Of a stretch of 14,268 bases of DNA, positions 11,721 to 14,268 are shown piece by piece. Within the stretch, counting starts at the first letter, position 1, and the number at the start of each line of letters is the position of its first letter. The DNA lies in assembly GCA_902478455.1 (NCBI GenBank), contig CABSLJ010000054.1:1-14268 (forward strand), in the 5' to 3' direction. The DNA comes from an uncultured Oscillospiraceae bacterium. Lineage in GTDB: Bacteria; Bacillota; Clostridia; Oscillospirales; Acutalibacteraceae. The notes below the pieces were generated by a model, which made no database searches, was not told the DNA's origin, and saw only the letters and a list, made by a program, of their open reading frames with translations. Position numbers and translations under genes: made by a program.

Positions 11721-13430
11721 CTAACGGTTCTGGAACCAGGCGGTGGCCTCCTTGGCCATCTCATCCCCGCCGTTTTTCTTCCAGTTTTCGACGAACTGGT
11801 CGAAGGTATCGATGGAATCGCCCATGATGATGCGGACGAAGGCCTCGTTGCGGGCGGTCAGTAGAGCAGCGCCCTTTTCAATGTCGGCCGCGAGCGTGGG
11901 ACCCACGTAAGGATTGGTCTGAACCAGATTCTCCTCATAGAGGCGTTCGGTCAGGCCCAGTCCGGAATCGAGGGGCGCGCGGCTGAAATACCAGCCCCAG
12001 TCGGCCTTACTGTCTTCCCAGACATAGTTGTAGATGGAGTTCAGGGCGATGGTGAGGTTGGCGGAACCCTGATTGAGCGGCTCCTCGATGACCTTCTTCG
12101 CGTCCTCCTTGGTTTCCGCATTGGCGACGCGGAAGGCGGAGTCGTGCTCTACATCATACAGCGAGGTGGTCAGCCACACGGCCTTCCAGTTGTTTTCATA
12201 GGTATCCACGGCTTTTTCAGCGCCCCAGCGGGTGACGCCGTTGACCTGGAGCTCATAGTCGAGGCTCAGGAGCTTGGCGAGGGCCTCGGGATGCTCGCAG
12301 TCCTTGCTGACCATGTTGAAGTGGGAAGCCACAAAGGGAGTGCTGGAGGTTTTGGGCTCCTTGATCTTCTCCGAGGGAAGGACGGGCAGGGCGATCCATT
12401 CGCATTCGCTCTCGTCGGAGACCATGCTGGTCAGCGGGAAGGCAGCGTGCCACCACACGCCGGAGAAGATGCCGATTTTGCCGCTCAGGACGTCCTCGGT
12501 GAAGTTGCCGGAATTTTTGGAGGCGAAGTCCATGTCGAGTCCGCCGCGCTTATAGAGGTCCTGCAGAGCCAGCAGACCGTCCCGCACCTCGGGCTGGATG
12601 ACGCCGCTGACGAGCGCGCCGTCCTGCTCCAGCCACTGTCCGGTGCTCGGATAGGCGCCAAAGCTGTTGAAGAAGGGGACCATGCTGCCCCAAGCGTCGG
12701 TCACAAAGCCGGAGCCGTCGCTTCCACCGGCGATGCCCAGCGTGCCGAGGCCGGCCTCACTCATTTTGACGGCGGCGTCCATCAGCTCCTCGATGGTCTC
12801 GGGGACGTCCAGACCGAGCTTGTCGAGATAGTCCTTGCGGACATACCAGTAGGGCGTGTTGCATTTGGAATCATAGACGTTGGCGTAGGAATAGCTCGTG
12901 CCGCCCACGCTTTCCACCTGGCTCTTGTATTCGGCCACGTCCGCCTGTTGATAATAGGCGAGCAGGTCGGGATGGAGATATTCGTCGTAATTATGGCCGA
13001 TCTCCCAGATGGCGCCGCTCTCGGCGAGGTCGTTGTATACGGCGGCGCTGCCGAAGGGAACCGAGAAAACGTCCGGCAGATCGCCGGTGGAGATGGAGAG
13101 ATTAAATTTCTGGTCGTACTGGTCGGGCGGAAGAGACCAGACGATGTTGAGCTTGATGCCCAAGACCTCTTCGGCCAGCTGGAACAGTGAGGTCTGATAC
13201 GGGTCGGTGATCTCCGCGTGGGAGGCCTGCGGGAGGGAGAGCACCACGTCCAGGGTGATGGGCGGGTCGTATTTGTCGTCCCAGGAGACCTCCTGTTCTG
13301 TTCCGCCGGAGGCGCTGGAGGCGTCCTGGGGATCGGGCGGCTGGCTTTCCGCCCCCGAAGGGGCTTGGCAGGCCGCAAGGGAGAAGAGTAGGGCTACAAT
13401 AAGAAGCGCGCTGAGAATGCGGTTTCGCAT
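11721..13430 (-). CDS. Extracellular solute-binding lipoprotein of a sugar ABC importer
   Basis: This 569-residue lipoprotein captures the substrate outside the cell for the two downstream permeases. The signal peptide ends in the lipobox LAAC with Cys21 as the lipidated residue, followed by a flexible Ser/Pro/Asp-rich linker to about residue 50. The body shows features of the large YtcQ/LplA-type binding proteins: an N-terminal strand TLDVVLSLPQ, the GDLPDVF segment (about 117-123), YWYVRKDYLDKLGLDVPET (about 194-212; key elements YVRKDYLDKLG), and a hinge-like GVWW segment. Length is normal for the group, which often handles oligosaccharides, but the substrate cannot be read. The ATG at 13430 is preceded by AGGAGG and a well-placed promoter, so it is the first gene of the importer transcript. 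Confidence 0.93.
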   Translation of the reverse strand: MRNRILSALLIVALLFSLAACQAPSGAESQPPDPQDASSASGGTEQEVSWDDKYDPPITLDVVLSLPQASHAEITDPYQTSLFQLAEEVLGIKLNIVWSLPPDQYDQKFNLSISTGDLPDVFSVPFGSAAVYNDLAESGAIWEIGHNYDEYLHPDLLAYYQQADVAEYKSQVESVGGTSYSYANVYDSKCNTPYWYVRKDYLDKLGLDVPETIEELMDAAVKMSEAGLGTLGIAGGSDGSGFVTDAWGSMVPFFNSFGAYPSTGQWLEQDGALVSGVIQPEVRDGLLALQDLYKRGGLDMDFASKNSGNFTEDVLSGKIGIFSGVWWHAAFPLTSMVSDESECEWIALPVLPSEKIKEPKTSSTPFVASHFNMVSKDCEHPEALAKLLSLDYELQVNGVTRWGAEKAVDTYENNWKAVWLTTSLYDVEHDSAFRVANAETKEDAKKVIEEPLNQGSANLTIALNSIYNYVWEDSKADWGWYFSRAPLDSGLGLTERLYEENLVQTNPYVGPTLAADIEKGAALLTARNEAFVRIIMGDSIDTFDQFVENWKKNGGDEMAKEATAWFQNR

Positions 13431-13466
13431 GGGTTCTTCCTCCTGTCAGTTTGATTTGTTGTATTT

Positions 13467-13495
13467 ACTATAAAACGTCCTTTTCAAACGCACAA
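13467..13495 (-). promoter_or_regulatory. Sigma-A-type promoter of the importer operon
   Basis: On the minus strand TTGTGC (13490-13495) and TATAGT (13467-13472) are separated by exactly 17 bases. The -10 matches the consensus at five of six positions and the -35 at three. Transcription would start near 13460, leaving a leader of about 30 bases before the ATG at 13430. Confidence 0.65.
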
Positions 13496-13640
13496 TGTAA
13501 TCTGTTTTGATGTTCTTCTCTTTTGTTGACGTCAGACAGACGGCTCTGAAAAACAATTTTAATTTGTTGCTCCTTTCTTTTGTTTTGTTTGCTTTTCTGA
13601 ATTATGAATCTGAAATAATCAGATTTTGTGCAAAAACACA
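13496..13640. promoter_or_regulatory. AT-rich divergent control region with inverted repeat
   Basis: This stretch between the two divergent promoters is AT-rich, with long pyrimidine-rich runs on the plus strand, in a window that is otherwise clearly GC-rich. It contains AATCTG-aaataat-CAGATT (13607-13625), an inverted repeat with 6-bp arms, and TGACGTCA (13527-13534). Either could bind a response regulator. No gene is supported here. Confidence 0.45.
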
Positions 13641-13674
13641 TTGACTTCTCTCCGAGCTCCATGTCATTATAAAG
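13641..13674 (+). promoter_or_regulatory. Promoter of the sensor gene
   Basis: TTGACT (13641-13646) matches five of six bases of the -35 consensus. Candidate -10 boxes are CATTAT (13665-13670, spacer 18) or the better-matching TATAAA (13669-13674, spacer 22). Just downstream CGGGA-AG-TCCCG (13679-13690) forms an inverted repeat at the expected transcription start, a possible operator. Confidence 0.5.
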
Positions 13675-13709
13675 ACATCGGGAAGTCCCGGATGAAAGGA
13701 GGAGGGAAT

Positions 13710-14239
13710 TTGAAAGTTTGCCGGCCTGGAAAGAATTCGGTGGGAAAACGTGTTTCCATCCGTATCATCGCGCTGTTTCTTTCCTGCATTCTGCCCATCT
13801 TCGCTGTCGGCCTGTATCTCAACATGAAGAGCAGCGCGCAGGTGCAGGAAAACACCCGTCTCAACATGCAGACCAAGATCGATTATTACAACAAAACACT
13901 CAAGCAGGTCATCTACAACATTCTCTACCAAAGTGTCTCCCTGACGGACGACGAGGGCCTTCTGCGCTATGCGAGCCTTCGGGAAAGCGGCATGCTCTCC
14001 GCCTATGAAAAGGTCACGCTGGAAAATCAAATTCAGAGCCGGACAGACCAGCTCCACAACACCAACCCCCTCATCTCCCGCGCCTACACCTACTTTCCGC
14101 GCAGCGACGTCGTTTTTTACTCCGGTCAGAGCGAGGAAGCGCCCCCGCCGACCAGCGCCGATCTGATGCGCTGGATTTCCGCCTTTGAGGACCGCTATCT
14201 CAAGCCTCCCATCCTCTTCCAGAACAATCAGATCTACCT
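13710..14239 (+). CDS. Membrane sensor protein, probably YesM-type histidine kinase, N-terminal part only
   Basis: Only about 176 residues are genomic. A basic start (VGKR) is followed by one transmembrane helix (about residues 17-37, SIRIIALFLSCILPIFAVGL region) and an extracellular sensing region with a long helix (about 42-78) that resembles dCache-type sensors. YesM sensor kinases and some large AraC-type regulators share this layout. Its divergent position next to a YtcQ/LplB/YtcP importer favours a two-component sensor for the operon, but no kinase or DNA-binding domain is present to decide. The TTG at 13710 has an excellent GGAGGAGGG ribosome site (13698-13706). An in-frame ATG at 13692 is the alternative but has only a weak site and would leave almost no leader. 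The frame runs on into adapter sequence after 14239. Confidence 0.7.
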
Positions 14240-14268
14240 CTGTCTCTTATACACATCTCCGAGCCCAC
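14240..14268 (+). other. Illumina Nextera transposase adapter left on the contig end
   Basis: The last 29 bases begin CTGTCTCTTATACACATCT (14240-14258) and continue CCGAGCCCAC (14259-14268). This is the known Nextera mosaic-end plus read-2 adapter sequence. It is an assembly artefact and not part of the genome. Translated in the sensor frame it gives LCLLYTSPSP, which should not be counted as protein. Confidence 0.96.

Noticed and set aside
12144..13190. 348-codon plus-strand frame inside the binding-protein gene
   Set aside because: It is antisense to a convincing lipoprotein gene and has no recognisable domain or ribosome site.
13478..13495. CcpA-type cre site overlapping the importer promoter
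   Set aside because: The sequence around TTGTGCGTTTGAA has the central CG but misses several conserved positions of the cre consensus.
13602..14057. 151-codon minus-strand frame across the promoter region and sensor gene
   Set aside because: It runs through both promoter elements and antisense to the sensor gene, with no ribosome site or domain.

Overview
The window looks like part of a draft or metagenomic contig from a GC-rich, low-oxygen Firmicute, probably a gut Clostridia/Oscillospiraceae-type bacterium. Four things point that way: AGGAGG-type ribosome sites before nearly every gene, a lipoprotein-anchored YtcQ/LplB/YtcP-type sugar ABC importer, a GLUG-repeat surface protein with a Gram-positive-like sorting tail, and a sensor-kinase-like gene at the far end. 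Taxonomy is inferred from gene style only. The last 29 bases are not genomic: they match the Illumina Nextera transposase adapter, so the biological sequence ends at about 14239.

All complete genes lie on the minus strand and are read from right to left. From 13430 down to 9805 there is a solute-binding lipoprotein and two membrane permeases. Next, from 9624 to 5220, are a secreted protein that looks like an unclassified TIM-barrel glycosidase and an 882-residue secreted protein made of two duplicated GLUG-repeat halves with an APRTG-type C-terminal anchor. After a 223-base gap holding a hairpin and a possible promoter, a catabolic block runs from 4996 to the left edge: N-acetylhexosamine-6-phosphate deacetylase (NagA family, TTG start), a 101-residue small protein, a divergent NagB-family deaminase/isomerase, a PfkB-family sugar kinase (ATGA overlap), and a DUF5107 protein cut by the left edge. 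A partial membrane sensor gene (13710 onwards, plus strand) diverges from the binding-protein gene across an AT-rich regulatory region of about 280 bases with promoters facing both ways.

Taken together this reads as a Gram-positive glycan-utilisation locus for an amino-sugar-containing glycan. The surface protein and the secreted hydrolase-like protein would bind and trim the glycan, and the ABC importer (with an ATPase encoded elsewhere) would bring in the product. The kinase would phosphorylate it, NagA would deacetylate it, and the NagB-like enzyme would deaminate or isomerise it towards glycolysis. The DUF5107 protein probably acts on a carbohydrate in the cytoplasm. The sensor at the right end is the likely inducer-responsive regulator. 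The substrate cannot be read from the sequence. The least familiar parts are the two secreted proteins, the Glu-to-Gln change in the NagB active-site motif, the atypical kinase, and the small protein placed between nagA and the nagB-like gene.
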